Source: Monilinia fructicola (taxonomy: Eukaryota > Ascomycota > Leotiomycetes > Helotiales > Sclerotiniaceae). From it: a stretch of DNA of 64,000 nucleotides. Positions 21,560-37,306 of the stretch are shown piece after piece (within the stretch, counting starts at the first letter, position 1; each line of letters starts with the position of its first letter). The DNA lies in NCBI GenBank assembly GCA_008692225.1, contig VICG01000002.1, positions 1,256,001-1,320,000 on the forward strand. Direction: 5' to 3'. A program made the position numbers and the translations under genes. The notes under the pieces are model-generated. The model ran no database searches and was not told where the DNA came from. It was given only the letters and a program-made list of their open reading frames with translations.

Positions 21560-22652
21560 GGCTACTAATATTGAGGAACTCTTGTAAAAAATGTTGTTTA
21601 GTCCCCGCGCGTGAGGGGCTCAAAGATATCTTCCTGATTGACGTTCTGGACAGAAGGTAGTCGAAAAGAGCAAAGGATATGTAGAGAATAAAGGACGCCG
21701 AGTAAAGAGTGGATGGATGTCTATCGATTCTTATCAAGTAGAGTAGATAGATCGTAAGAGAACCAACTTGGATTTCAGATTGATATTGATAATTGCGATA
21801 TCGCAAAGAAGAATTGGAGTTAAGTACGTTGAAGATATTTATTGAAGGCTTTAGAGACCAGAAAGCTGGTTGGAAAGCGAATGATTTGAGATGTAGGATC
21901 GAAGGAGGTTGTTGTTGTGGAGGACGGAGTTACTGAGGACTAGCAGACGAAAGCACAGTTGAAAGATTATCAAAGCTGAAGTTGAAAGTGAATGACAGGC
22001 ACCTGAGCTTGTGTGACGGAAGACCTATTAATCTGAAGGTTCCAAGATCGTAGATATCCTAAAACTATGATTTGATATAATGGTAGTGATGAACAATGTC
22101 TATCATTCTTTACCAATTTGGGCGGCCAAATTTACATTTCCTAACTCCAAACAGATATCAAAAAGTAGCTTGGAAGTGGTTTGTCTATTAACTCACGCCA
22201 TAATAGCCAAAACCGTAATTTTGAAGACTGAGCAGGTTTGTCAGTGCTATACCTGAAATGCCTTTCATATCTTCTCAACAACCTTATTGATTAAGTAGTA
22301 TCTCATTTAGATGCGTGGCTTCTTTTCCAAGAACCAATTGCGTTGGTTGTTGATGGGCGAATATATTGCAGGAGCTCTGATATTGCTCAGAGGTATCTAC
22401 CCAAGCTCGAAACTCTAGTGGATACTTTGGATGTATCTCTTGACATTTGATGCTGAATATGGTTCGCCACAAGGGTGCTCCAAATGAAATCGGACATCGG
22501 CCAGAAGTAGATGCTGTCTTTACCATAGTACCAAGGCAAGTCATTAAGCAATGCTGCCATCTATGGAAAGCATTCTCGAGCCCAGGGGCAAACATGGTGC
22601 AACAGTAGCTCAACTACACGTATCACCTCTGCGATCTCAGGGGCTCGAAAAC
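21560..22652. other. Intergenic spacer left of the Mtr2-like gene
   Basis: Promoter of the large minus-strand gene and 3' region of the Mtr2-like gene. No supported coding region. Confidence 0.5.
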
Positions 22653-23220
22653 TTAAAGCACCAATCTAAAAACCTGGCTCTGAATCAGCCACTTCTTAAT
22701 ACCCCTAGGTGCCTTCGGATTTCTGGCCTCCATATTTGGAACCAACACAAAATTCTCCACAAAGCCCCTCTCCTCTCCTTCATCCCCACCCTTCGAAGAA
22801 TATTTTACCTGCCCATTCACCATAACTACAATACTGATCTTCCTCCCATCCTTATCCGCTCCAAGCTTGCTTTCCTCGACCCCTATGTTATAATTTGGGT
22901 TAATGACATGAGTGTCATATGATTGCACTTCGTAGGCGGCTTTGCCGATTTTGTTTTGGAACGTTTCCTGGAAGGCAGAGGGGGTTGGTATGATGTTTCC
23001 GTTGAGTGTTATTGAGGCTTCAGCGGGGGCTAGGGCAGAGGGCTTAATGTAGAATGCTGTGATACTTGAACGTAGGTTGGGTTTGTTTAGGGCTTCGTAA
23101 AAGCTTTCAACGAAAATCTCGGCCGCTGGAGTAAATTAGCATAATACGATAAACGGAGGAGATGCAAAAAGTACTTGTAGTAGCCAACTCGGCTTGGATA
23201 TCTTCTGTAGGGTCAGACAT
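22653..23220 (-). CDS. Mtr2/NXT-like mRNA export factor (NTF2 fold)
   Basis: Two exons (23175-23220, 22653-23125) give 172 residues. The sequence has the NTF2-like pattern used by the small partner of Mex67/NXF1: AEIFVESFYEALN, LRSSITAFYIKPS, ASITLNGNIIPTP, YEVQSYDTHVINPNY, then ISIVVMVNGQVKY and FVENFVLVPN, ending KKWLIQSQVFRLV. In the known complex this protein forms a heterodimer with Mex67 and carries mRNPs through the nuclear pore. The intron has donor GTACTT and acceptor CAG and splits a Thr codon. Divergent from the MetRS gene with only 265 bp between starts. NTF2 itself is shorter and lacks the FVLVPN...WLIQSQ ending, so an Mtr2-like partner is preferred. Confidence 0.87.
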
Positions 23221-23485
23221 GACAAGTCACAGATAGAATCCAGTTATAGGTATTCAAGAGACCAGGACAGAGACCAAAACACACGAAACGGGAGTGATTT
23301 ATAAAGAATTCTTTGGCGCGTCTTTGTCATTTTATGATGACGTGAAGTGAAGCTTGGGGGGCTCAATATTTGAAGAAAATGCGGGGGCGGAAGTACGGCC
23401 GCAGCGCCGCTTTTCCGCATCTTAATAATATTTGGAATCCCTCAACTCATTCTGAATTGCGCTCCAGTCAAGGCATTTTGTTCAA

Positions 23486-25328
23486 ATGTATGGCCTCAAT
23501 TCCTTACTGCGAGGCTCCTTTAAGCCCAGAACTAGATTATTGTTGAGGACTGGCTGGATTTATAGCTCTTGCCAGGCAAGACCCATACCAAAAGCTAGGT
23601 ATTCCACCGCTACAAATCCGAGGAAGCCCTACTATGTAACAACACCAATTTTCTATGTGAATGCTGGTAAGTCTGAGATAGATAACCTTGCCCCGGTATC
23701 TAATTGATTTTAGCACCCCATGTTGGTCACCTTTACACTATGGTCCTTGCGGACGTCCTCAAACGATGGCAAGTCTTGAAGGGCGAGACGGCAATCCTAT
23801 GTACAGGAACGGACGAACATGGTATGAAGATCCAACGAGCGGCTGCGCAAGCAGGTACACTGCCCAAAGAATTTTGTGACATCGGCGCGGAGACTTTTAA
23901 GAAATTGGCACAGCGAGCAGGACTTTCGAATGACCATTTCGTGCGGACGACTGATCAAGATCACAAAGAGACAGTAGAATATATCTGGTATATGCTGAAG
24001 GAAAGGGAATACATATATGAGTCTAAGCATGAGGGGTGGTACTGTGTAAGTGATGAGACATTCTATCCCGAGTCGGCTATTGAGAAGAGGCTGGACCCCT
24101 TTACTGGGAGGACATTCATTGCTTCCCAGGAGACTGGGAAAGAGGTAGAATGGACTTCAGAAAAGAATTACCACTTTCGACTATCTGCTTTCAAGGATCA
24201 ACTTCTGGAGTTCTACGAGAAGAACCCAGATTTTGTTGTGCCATTGACTCGAATGAAGGAGGTAGTCAACCAGGTATCTAGAGGCTTGGAAGATCTTTCA
24301 ATATCTAGACCCTTTGATCGCCTGAGCTGGGGTATTCGAGTGCCAGATGATGAGAGTCAGACAATATATGTGTGGCTTGATGCTTTGGTTAATTATATTA
24401 CCAAGGCTGGCTATCCATGGGCGCCAGGAAGTGAGACTGTAGGAGGGTGGCCTGCAGATGTACAAGTCATTGGAAAGGACATTGTTCGATTTCACTGCAT
24501 TTACTGGCCAGCATTCCTCCTTGCCTTGAATTTAGAACCACCGAAGCAAATTATGACGCATGCTCACTGGACGATGGACAACCAAAAGATGTCCAAGTCG
24601 GTAGGAAACGTAGTCAATCCATTTTTTGCAATGGATCGCTTTGGAGTCGATGTGATGCGATACTACCTTATACACGATGGAGGAATCAAGGAAGACTCTG
24701 GCTACGGTAATGAACATATCGTTGAAAAATATAAGAAGGGGTTGCAGAAAGGTCTAGGTAATCTTGTCAGTCGATTGACCCGACCGAAAGTATGGAATGT
24801 TCGTTCTTGCGTGGAAGCTGCACATTCTGGAGGATTGCCCAATCCGAATATTTCCACTTTTCAACAGATGGATTCATTAGACAATGTCCGCTCAAAAGCG
24901 AACGACAAAATGCAAGACCTGAACCCAGGAGCAGCGCTCCATATTATCATGGATACCGTATTTGAAGTAACTTCAGCACCTACTACATCGTACAAGAATA
25001 CAACACTAACTACAGTTTACAGACTAATAAATACCTGCAAGACGAAGCTCCATGGAACCTCGCAAAACTAGAAGATTCAGAAGCTAAAGGAAGACTCGTA
25101 AGCACTGTGTATCACGCCGCCGAGGCAGTCCGCATTGTTGGAATTCTTCTTCAGCCATATATGCCAGAGAAGGCGTCTCTATTGCTTGATATGATAGGTG
25201 TTGTACCAGAGCGTCGAACATATGAATATGCGAGAAGGGGGGCCGATCCTTCTTACGGTGATGCTCAGGTTCCGTTGGGTAAATGTGCATGGGATGCGCT
25301 TTTTCCTCCTTTGGCAGTGGAGACTTGA
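23486..25328 (+). CDS. MSM1: Methionyl-tRNA synthetase, mitochondrial
   Basis: Charges mitochondrial tRNA-Met with methionine. Three exons (23486-23666, 23714-24966, 25023-25328) give 579 residues. The N-terminus (MYGLNSLLRGSFKPRTRLLLR...) is basic and hydroxylated, as expected of a mitochondrial targeting peptide. Then [31 protein letters not shown] carries the class I HIGH-type motif as HVGH (63-66). The catalytic domain includes CTGTDEHGMKIQ and VWLDALVNYIT. The KMSKS motif is intact at 352-356 (NQKMSKSVGN). The anticodon-binding domain follows, with YHAAEAVRIVGILLQPYMPEKA. No C-terminal tRNA-binding EMAP domain is present, which favours the mitochondrial over the cytosolic enzyme. Both introns keep phase. 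Confidence 0.95.
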
Positions 25329-25533
25329 TTTGGCTTCGTTGTCAGGCCATGAATGACATTATGTGAAGACCCCGAATATACCCGCATAGCATCGAATACG
25401 AAATACTCTACTTTCAAGTGAAATATTGGTCACAATAGATGTTTTGACTTTTATTCATAATTGATGTCATATTGTACTTTTCCTTCATAACTCCATGTCA
25501 GTCAAACAAAAGCTACAGTACAGTTTCAAGTTA

Positions 25534-25651
25534 TTATGGGATCGCAACGCTCTTTTGAGAGTTCTTCCCCTTTGGAATACTTTTCTCCTTCACAGGTTTC
25601 TTCGCCACGGGCTTCTTCGGGTCTGGTTTCTCCCGTTCCCGTTCCTGTTCC

Positions 25652-25683
<32 letters not shown>

Positions 25684-26502
25684 TTCTTCTTCTTCTTCCG
25701 ATTCCCCAGAGACATCCTCATCAGATGAAAAAACCTCTTCAATCTCATACCCGTCATCCTCTTCGTCATCCTCCTCCTCACTACTAGACTCCTGTACTAT
25801 TCTCGCCTTACTAGGTTTCTGCTTTCTATCCACCCCTTTCTTCGGCTTTTGTTGCTTTTGGGTTACAGTCTTGCTCTTTGTTTGCTTGGTCGCGGCGCTC
25901 TTCTTCGCTTTTGGTTTTTCATATTCCTCATCTTCGTCACTACTCGTATACTCTCCACTAGTATACTCCTCGCTATCAGTATATTCCTCACTATCCTCTT
26001 CACTCTCCACTTCCTGCAAAATCCTTCCCCTTCCTCTGCTCTCCAAGGCATCATTTGCCACTTTTCCCATAATCCCGTTCAACCAATTTTCGGTCCCCTT
26101 TCCCACTCCACCTTTCCCAAAATTGTTCCCCAGCCCATTCCCATTTCCCACCACGTTCTTGCTCGGCTCACACGTCATACCCAAAATAGTGCCCTTTCTC
26201 CTACTTCCTCCATTATTTCCATTCTGAATAGGTTTCACAGTAGGAGCCTGAACTTGCACCCATCCTTTCCCCTTCCCATTTTTCTCATATACACTCCCAT
26301 CCTCAAGTACCCTCCTTCCCTTTCCATCCCATCTTCGTGTTTCCTCAATGATGGGCTCCCCAAGACGCTGTGTACGTTTTGTGCGGGTGGTACCATCTTT
26401 ATTGATGGTGGTTTTGGTTTGATATGCTCGGCCCCAGTTATCTCCTGATGAAGTTGAAGAGGTGAGGGCAAATGATGCCGATGTATTGAGTGTAAAGGGC
26501 AT
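25534..26502 (-). CDS. Acidic low-complexity protein, function unknown
   Basis: A single-exon 322-residue frame starting MPFTLNTSASFALTSS. The first 90 residues look ordered (GDNWGRAYQTKTTINKDG, EPIIEETRRWDGKGRRVLED). The remainder is low-complexity: Gly/Asn-rich, then alternating acidic (SEEDSEEYTDSEEY, EDDEEDD, a poly-Asp run) and basic (KPKAKKSAATKQ, PKKPVAKKPVKEKS) blocks. This is typical of disordered nuclear or nucleolar proteins. An ATC microsatellite encodes the Asp run. I do not recognise a family. Its 3' end lies about 205 bp from the MetRS stop, convergent. Confidence 0.65.
25657..25700. repeat. ATC/TTC trinucleotide run encoding poly-Asp/Glu
   Basis: Repeated ATC then TTC triplets on the plus strand, read on the minus strand as consecutive Asp then Glu codons in the acidic protein. 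Confidence 0.85.
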
Positions 26503-28893
26503 TGATGCGAGTTTTTCCCGTGTTTTGTTGGTTCAAGATAGGTTTTTATTGATAGACTGTTGAAATTATGGAAGAGGAGGGTTAGTTTCGATCATGATAT
26601 ATGGAGGTAAGAAAAATCGTACGTTGGTCAAACAAACAGAAAACAGGATAAAGGGGGGTTGACGTCATATGTGAAGTCATTAATCACGTGTCGGCTGCCA
26701 CCTCCTAAGGACTATAACCAAGTTCTTGTGCATTAAGGATTGATTGATGTGATTTTAATTTCTTACAGGAAAACATTATGGAAGTTTTTGAGAGTACCTG
26801 GGTAGGTATTGGTATTGCTATCTGATTCTAATTTTACTAATTACGTATTAGTCGCGGAAGCTACCAAGCGACCGTTCCTAATCTCATCTTGAGCTCGTGG
26901 ACTCACAGACAGTATCATAGTTTTCGACGATGAGTCTTGGCATGTCACAAACAGCGGGACTGTGGGGTAGTGCGAGAGTCTGGTTGTTACTCCGTACCTT
27001 TCGGCTGCAGGAACAAAACATAAAGTACCGAGTACACAAGCACATAAAAGTACGTATATAAGTACTTAAGTACACCACCGAACAATCAATAGTTATCAGA
27101 TGAGAAGCTCAAGTCTCGAATCATCTTCTTCTAGAAGGTCACTTAAGATGATTATCATAAGTTTGTACTTATCTCTCTGAGTTGTTTCTTGGACCACTCG
27201 TTCGTCCGACTCGGTATCTTATTGCCATCGGTACTAAGCGCTGAATTTCACAGGCATGGAAGAGAGGAAGGGTAGGGCCGGTTCAATCAATCCATGGTCT
27301 CAATAGCCTAGACGCCCGTTCGATAACGATATTTTCTATAGCCGTAACATTTTCTGTACCGAATCTACTTGGACATTTGGGCGATTAAAGTATGCTCAAA
27401 GTTTCACGAAATCTGAGGGTTTCGAATTTGGACTGCAGTTCGAGCCACTGGAGAGAATGTTCAGATCCATCTTGAAGCGACCTGGATTGGCAATCGAGGG
27501 TAGATTTCGTGTTATTCTTCACTCTAATGGTGTAGAGCCCGAAAACTGTGGTCTTTATGATCACGCCTGGAGAAAATGACGAATGTTGAGCGTCGCAAAT
27601 CTCTTTAGATGCACGCTTATCTGCTTATGGGAAGTATACGAGGCCAATTGATGGTTATCAAAGAGACGGATGGCTGCAGAGGGCTAACTTATTTCACGAT
27701 ACTGCGCTACGTCGTTAGCTGCTTGCTGAGACATGTTATTGATGATTGGACAATGAAGACAGACGGCATCTGCAGACTGGGTGGATTATTAGGTTGCATA
27801 TAATTTAGGCTGCGAGCAGGCATAAGCAAACATTTGGGGACTTTGCAGGACCATCCACCTTTAGAACCTGCAGGTTTGATACGGCAGCAAATATCGAGCT
27901 TCTCTGTTCAACAATTCGACTGTTCTGGCCAACTTATGATCAGCAAACCTCTCATGGAAGCTGGCATGAACGAGTAGATAAGCTTAACTTTGTCGTAAAG
28001 CTCAGGATGTGCCCAAGTTGATGAAAACTTGATTTGATTCTCATCGACATCATTATCGTATGTTTACTGCAAGGGCCAGACAGTGGAAAAATGCTGCCTA
28101 CAAATGTTATACAAGTGACCTTTTTTTGATTCCATACTGGGCATTCATAGCAATTTGTAAATGTCACGCTCTCAATGCGGGGATCCGCAGTGGCATTGCT
28201 GCATGAGATGACGATTGCACGAATGAAAAGAAAAGAAGGCCGAGTAATTTCATGAAGTGTTAAAGTACTCGCTGAATTTGCGAATCAGAGAAAGAAATAC
28301 CGGCAAGCTTTTCAGCACCCCGGCCCGAAGTACGAGGATTGCTCACAGGATGAAGAACAACAATCTTCTTTGATTGAAACGCAAAACGCCCTAATCATGA
28401 GGTGTTCTTACATGATTGGCCAGAGCCAATTGAAACGCTCACCTATCCGTCTAGGGCAATCCCAAATCCTTGGCACCCCGTCATGGATTGTACCGAGACG
28501 ATGCGAAATCTAGAGGATCAATCCGTACTCTTCCGTTCGAGCCAATGAAGGGGCAGTGTTGTCTACTCGATGGTCATTTAATCGGCATTGAGAAAGGTCG
28601 AGGAGAGATATGAAGTCTTTTGCCAGTCGAGTCACTCATGCTCGCCGACCAGCGAAATCTCTATATAGCAGTAAGCAACCCCCACGCCTTTTGGAAAATA
28701 AAAATGGTACTGCTTCCAAAAACTATTCATAAAAGCCGTATCCAAAACCTCTTTTGCTTCTTGTTGTAATATCTTGAAAGCCGCTCGTGTTACTTTGATC
28801 AAAAGATAAACCTTCGCGACCTCCAGCCATAATTCACATTAGCCTTCCTAAGCCAAGCTTGATATATCCTCTGTATTTCACCACATCATAACC
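26503..28893. other. Gene-poor spacer
   Basis: About 2.4 kb with only short, incidental open frames. The left end is the promoter of the acidic protein gene. No transposon ends, RNA gene or clear repeat seen. Confidence 0.45.
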
Positions 28894-29245
28894 ATGCCTC
28901 AATCCTTGTCATCCTCTATGCAAGGCTACTGTGGGTCGGACAAGTAAGTTGTAGTTCCCCGTTGGTACTGCAGTGCGTTATCATTTAGCCGAATCCTGAA
29001 TTTAATGCTCCTTTTCCAGAGCAGTCGAAGAGGCCAAGCCACATGTTCATGCTTCGGCTAGCCAACAGCCTCGGCTTCCGCCCTTTCCTTCATACAACTT
29101 GGGCCAATTCTTATCCGTCGAAGGAGCACCCCCATTGGGTTTTCGGGCGCCAATCCCGATCGCCGAACGCATTGACGATGCCAAAAATGTCATTAGAGAC
29201 TTCGATGGGCAGATGAATAAAGGCTACGCGAGCCCAGAGAGTTAA
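28894..29245 (+). CDS. Small spliced protein, function unknown
   Basis: Two exons (28894-28943, 29020-29245) joined by a 76-bp intron with GTAAGT donor and TTTTCCAG acceptor give 91 residues. It starts ACCATGCC, a good fungal context. The protein begins MPQSLSSSMQGYCGSDK, has a Pro-rich middle (QPRLPPFPSYNLGQFLS) and a charged end (ERIDDAKNVIRDFDGQM). No signal peptide or membrane segment. It is too short and split to be visible as a single open frame. I do not recognise a family. Support is the intron consensus, phase-consistent join and protein-like composition. Confidence 0.5.
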
Positions 29246-32019
<2,774 letters not shown>

Positions 32020-35000
32020 ATGGGTGCAGTAGAGTGGACGAGGTGGGATTGTAATAGGACATCGGAATCAAGAGTGCTGAGGATGTGAGATGTGTATAGA
32101 TCGCCCCGAGATATGTTCTTTGTATATAGCTTTTGACCCCAAGCGGGCATCAACGCATTTTGGAAATGCAGGTTGAAAAAATCCCAAGGTCCTTTCCTTC
32201 ATACCACGTTTCCATCGTTTCGTTTCGTGGGATCTCATCCTCGGATTTTTCCCTAGTGAAGTGAGCCCAAGAGCAAAAAGTGCGATGGTGGGCGGAAGAT
32301 CTCTCTAATCGCAGATCATCGTTTCGTCCCATCATCCACAACCCCCAAGCTTCTTTTCCCCCCACCTCCTATCTCGTTTCACATCAATTCTGTACATCGA
32401 TTTTATTTTAGCACAGTCAATCCCATATCAGACCCGAACTCTCCCCCATTCCCATCAACACAGATGAGCCAATTCTCCGCCAAAATTAGCATGCAGGACC
32501 GCATGCACCTAACCATCTTTCGCGACGGTAATCACCATGAACTCCCCCGAAACGCGGCGCGGAACAGAATACTGATCCGGACTCTCGTCCGAACCTTCAG
32601 GTAAAATTTAGATTTACATGGGTACATGATTTTCATTGTGCTTGCATGCATGCCACCACGACCATCCAGGTGTTCAATACCGTACCTCGGACCCATCCCA
32701 ACATCGAAACACGCACCTGAAGTGTCTCCATGGAGGATTTCCTCGCATCCGTCCACGGGACGCCAGGTTGTCCCTGCATGAACATGGGGAGCAAGAGAAA
32801 CGGCATGCCCCCACGCTCCACATCTCGCCCATGAAACGAGCTGGGGTCCAAACGCGTCTCTCCGCGCATCGACAACGTTCTAAAATCTTCCATTTCTTTT
32901 CTTCTGTCGTGCATCATAAGATAGAGTATGAAAATATCCGTCATCACATAGTGGAGATTCGGATCTGCCGATCAAAATATGACGACCCCAGTCATCTGTG
33001 AGGAGGCGACGGAGCGGCCCGTAATTGGTATTTAATTTAACACCCACGATCAGGAGGGGTACATCGCGTGGCAGCTATATCCGTAAACCCAGGACGGAAA
33101 ATAAGCAGCGAGGTGGACTTGAGGTTACGAAAGCATGTTGATATGAAGGGGCATGGCAAAAGGCAAAATATGGGGTCAGAGTCACAATCTCGAGCTCGAA
33201 CTGTCAAGGAGAGCGAGTGATGGATGACGAGAGCTGGATAAGATGACACGACGGATTATTTTTAGACGGCGACAACGACGATATACGGCCGCTAGAACAT
33301 GTACAAACATTGGAGCATGAGATTGCCGATTCGTGGATAGATGTGAGGCTTACTATTTTATCCCCGAGATTAATGTTTCGAAAGTTGTTCTAGAAGGATG
33401 TTGGCATGCATGTACATGCATGCTGATTTGCCACTGGCAACGATGGGTTTTGTATGTACCTCATATGTACACCGCGTGCGACGGGTAGCATTTCTCCATG
33501 CGAGGCTGACGTAGTCTGACTCGTAGATTTATCTGGATTCGGATTTTGCTTTGGCGTTGAGACTGGGTAGAGATGCAGAGGGTTAACTAAGATAGTACTT
33601 TGAGATATTATTATTGAGCCTTGAATTACGTATGCGGCGATCAGAGCTGAAGTGTTGTTGGTACCAGTGGAGACTTAGATCACAGGGCCCTGATTGTATT
33701 GACAGATGAGGAAGGAACCGAGCTGGGCGCCCGAGATCTCTGAGATGGACTGATATGCGAGGAGCAAGAGATTGGTAACAGGAATTGACACGGAGTGACC
33801 GACAATATTTGAGCATTTATTAATGGCTTCTGTGAAAAGATCCATGAATCCATACAAGATGCTTCATTCGCTAACTGTAAATACTAGCCTCATGGTTCGT
33901 GGGGACTTGCGGCGGTACTACATGCAGACTTGAGCATCCGCATACAAAGAGAGTAATGTGACGAGAGGGGCGTACCGGATTGACGTCGAAATGCCGGGGG
34001 TGCTTACAATATGAGAAAAACTTCAAATAAGATGATGCCACTGGTTTGAAGTTAGGAGGGCCTGAAGTTGTGCGAGCTCAGCCTACAATCAGTATTGGTG
34101 CTGTCGTTTTTGATTGTGCAGCTGTATGCGAAGCAAGGGTTTAGGCATTGTCCAACCAGACATATCTACCGATTAGGAAGGTGATATATATAATGGAAGA
34201 CAGTTAATTTGTTGCTTAGGAGCAATTTGCCAATTTCCACCAACGATGTTTGAATTGGCTTTCCCCAAGAAGAAAAAGTTTATAGACCCTCGAAGCTTGA
34301 AAGTCTAACTTTTACAACACAATTGTACGTCGCTAGCCTGATCACTCTCATAACCCTGAGAATACCCTATGGACAAGAGAACCTAATAAACCCAACAATA
34401 TAATTATAAACAGCCCTGGAGATACATTCAGCTGTTGAAACGCCACTTGGCGACGCTAGTACATTAACAAAGCTTCCCGATCTGTAATAGTAAAACAAAA
34501 CAATTTCCGCGAGCAGGTCGCACAAAGTATATGAAGATATCAAGAGCCAAGTCAAGTAATAATATAGGTGGAGTCTAACCTGAGTGATAATAGAACTAAC
34601 ACAAGGGAGACACTAACAAAACCTCAAACATGATATATAACGCTTCTGCCTCCGACCAAAATAGATAGGTTATTTACCAACAAGGATGATGAAGGCTGGC
34701 CGATTGACTGCTGCAGAGGCGCCAGGGATGGCCCGTCGATACTATGGTATAAAGCTCATTTTGGTGGAGAATGCTATCATCAGACATAGCCCTGATGGCT
34801 AGTGAAGATGTTATGCAGACGCGGGCTTTCGCATAGTTAGAGGCTGGTACATTTTGAGCGCAAGCTTAGGTGCAGCAGTTTGCTTCTGAATAAATTCTGC
34901 CCCTCTAGGCTCCGATTGGGATCCATGTAGACATAAAGCTTCGAAAGCTTCTAGAAATTTGTGCCACCAGGTTCGTGGCCGGTTGAGGCGGTTAAGACGC

Positions 35001-35700
35001 AATAAGACACGGATCTGCATGTCGCATGGCATGGCATGGTCATCAAACAATATGATTGGTTTACAAGCATGAGTTTTCACATCAAGCCCCTGGTAGAAAC
35101 GTTTTGGTGCATTCGAAAAGGAATTAATGTCCGAAAGGATCTGTAGAATTAACAAGTGAAGCTTTCCAGGATGTCCTCGGACGACACTACTGCACGCAAT
35201 ACTACTACTCCCCAGTCTCTCCTTAAACCCTGACTGATGGGTTCGGAGATTCTCGACGCATTTGGCGAAAGCACCAGAAAATGTCACTCGTACTCCTCCT
35301 CATCCAGTCTACTCACTTGAGGACCCCACATATTTTTGCTTGACCCAGCACTGGTCCCATCATCCACCTACATCTACCATATCTAACTTGGGGTTCAAAA
35401 TGGGTTACTGTAGGATGTGAAATACCTTGTTTGTGCTTACAGATACTGTATTCATGAACCAGTATGGTCGTATTGAATGTTGTAAACAATTAGGGGTAGG
35501 TATATGTCCTTGCTACGAGGCTCCAGGGAGGTTATAAATTCTGATCATTGCCCACTTGATTGAGATGGTTCTTTCGGTCATCCGCACCAATCCTCAAGCA
35601 ACGCCTAAATAATTCGAATCAGAGCCTTTCCAGCTTCACCTGATCAAGTTATATCACGTGTCTTAAATCATCATCATTACCAAGTCTTCCATACCATACA
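32020..35700. other. Long gene-poor region right of the xylanase gene
   Basis: About 3.7 kb. I see no gene I can support. A 158-codon minus-strand frame at 34811-35287 begins only with GTG and lacks recognisable domains. A perfect 20-bp palindrome sits at 33404-33423. No transposon or RNA gene seen. Confidence 0.45.
33404..33423. repeat. Perfect 20-bp palindrome
   Basis: GCATGCATGTACATGCATGC reads identically on both strands, with no spacer. It is composed of GCATGCAT-type words. Role unknown. Confidence 0.9.
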
Positions 35701-36640
35701 ATGGCTCAATCCGATACTTGGTCTACGAGAACCAACTCTCCATCTGTCGATAGGTTCGCTCTCTTGAATTAGCGCCCATTTCAAGAGAATTGCTCGCTAA
35801 CATGTACCTTTTACCAAAGTAGTCATCGTTTTAAAACCTCTTCTAAAGACAAAGGAAAAGCAACGAAATCCAACTCGCCTAATCGTCAAACTGAGAATAC
35901 TCCATCTTCACAACCTACCGAAGAACCCGACTATTCATCTGGAAGAGTATCAGAGTATGTTGCAGACCCTATCAATCCCATCCCTGGGTACGAATATCGG
36001 TCAGTAGAGGAAAGTATGGATGCCCACACAGCCGACATGAGAGTGTATCTCGACAGCTACGATGTTACTTGGAACCATGCTTCGCAATAAATTACGCATG
36101 GCACTAGAACTTGGACGCGGAGAAGAGGCGTAAATGATTGATATGAGTGTGTGTCCGCTTATAACCCCAGAAGACATAGAAGATGCTGACATAGAAGGGC
36201 CGAATTGCCAGCCTATTGGACACTGGTTAGACTTCGGTAAGCGCACTACGACATTATGCCTCCAACGCACATGGCTGCCATGCTTTTCCCCCATTCTAGA
36301 AGATCTGCATTTTCATCGGGCACGAGTGCACCATGCTCACCCCTTCATTGTCTCGCGAGAATACGAATACCACCCACACGAAACCGCGGTTGAAGATATT
36401 CAACGAATCGATGCGCTCCCAGCTATTTGTAGCCATCAATTATGCATATTGCTATGGTTAAAAATGAGCCTGAATCCACTTCGGGAAATGGGGAGGCCAA
36501 GTTTTCGTCTCCATGAATCCGGGACGGCTGCTTATCAGCTGGCCGAGGATTCTATGAAGTTAGCACCTCTTGTTCCTAGGGCTTCACAGCACTGCCCTCT
36601 CGCCCCCAAAGTGGGAGCTTGTAATGTTCTCTTCGGATAA
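35701..36640 (+). CDS. Unrecognised spliced locus, gene model incomplete
   Basis: Exon 1 (35701-35753) starts ATG GCT CAA TCC and joins across a GTTCGC...TAG intron to exon 2 from 35823. Read to the first stop (36090) this gives 106 residues, low-complexity at the start (KTSSKDKGKATKSNSPNRQ) then YVADPINPIPGYEYRSVEESMDAH. In the next frame, MLRNKLRMALELGRGEEA ends immediately before an ATG at 36134. That opens a frame reading EDIEDADIEGPNCQPIGHWLDF, which has a plausible intron (36239-36299, GTAAGC...TTCTAG) and continues EDLHFHRARVHHAHPFIVSREYEYHPHE to a stop at 36640. I think these pieces belong to one gene, but I cannot make a frame-consistent join between about 36060 and 36170. Family not recognised. 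Confidence 0.4.
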
Positions 36641-37306
36641 TACCGCCCTCTTCGACCTTACATCATCATATCTTTGATTTGTCAGCTTGTTCATACATGT
36701 ACAATGCAAGACCGTTAAGCATCCTCGTCATGCTTAATGTTGATTATGTTTGACAGCAGCAAAGTCTTCATCTAAATGCCCCGACCCCTGAGGCTGCATC
36801 AAAGGCCCATCTGGAATACAGGAAACAATAGTCGCTTGACGATGCTTCTGCGGCTGAAATGCAGATAAAAATAGATTCAACCAAAGTCATTGCCTGATGA
36901 TCCAACAATCGCAAGACGGTCGTGCTTTTTTACTTTCGATGAGAAAAATGAGGCCTTGGTCGCTATTCCCTCCAGAACATTTTAGTACTGGATTGAAGGA
37001 GGTTAGTAAGGGTGAACATGATACCAATATCGATTTGGCGCTACTTTTTATTGTCAGACCCCGGCTTCTGGGATCAAGGATGAAGAGCTTTCTACGATTA
37101 GAATAAGTTCGAGAAAGATGGCGTTGAGGAGGACGGGAGATAAAGTGAAGAGCTCGCATGTGGCGAAGAAGTAATTGTACATTATCATTGAATATTATAG
37201 GAATATGTTTAGACGTTTCCCATGCCTATTGTAGGCGCCGTTTGTTCTAATCCGTACTCCAACGCTAATAACGATCCAAAAAAAATAAAGGGTAGGGCAA
37301 CCGATA
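36641..37306. other. Spacer left of DLT1
   Basis: 3' regions of the preceding locus and of DLT1. No supported gene. Confidence 0.5.

Noticed and set aside
34811..35287. 158-codon minus-strand frame
   Set aside because: It begins only at GTG, with a stop just upstream. No domain or family was recognised; the upstream sequence has a possible GTGAGT donor, but no acceptor completes a gene.
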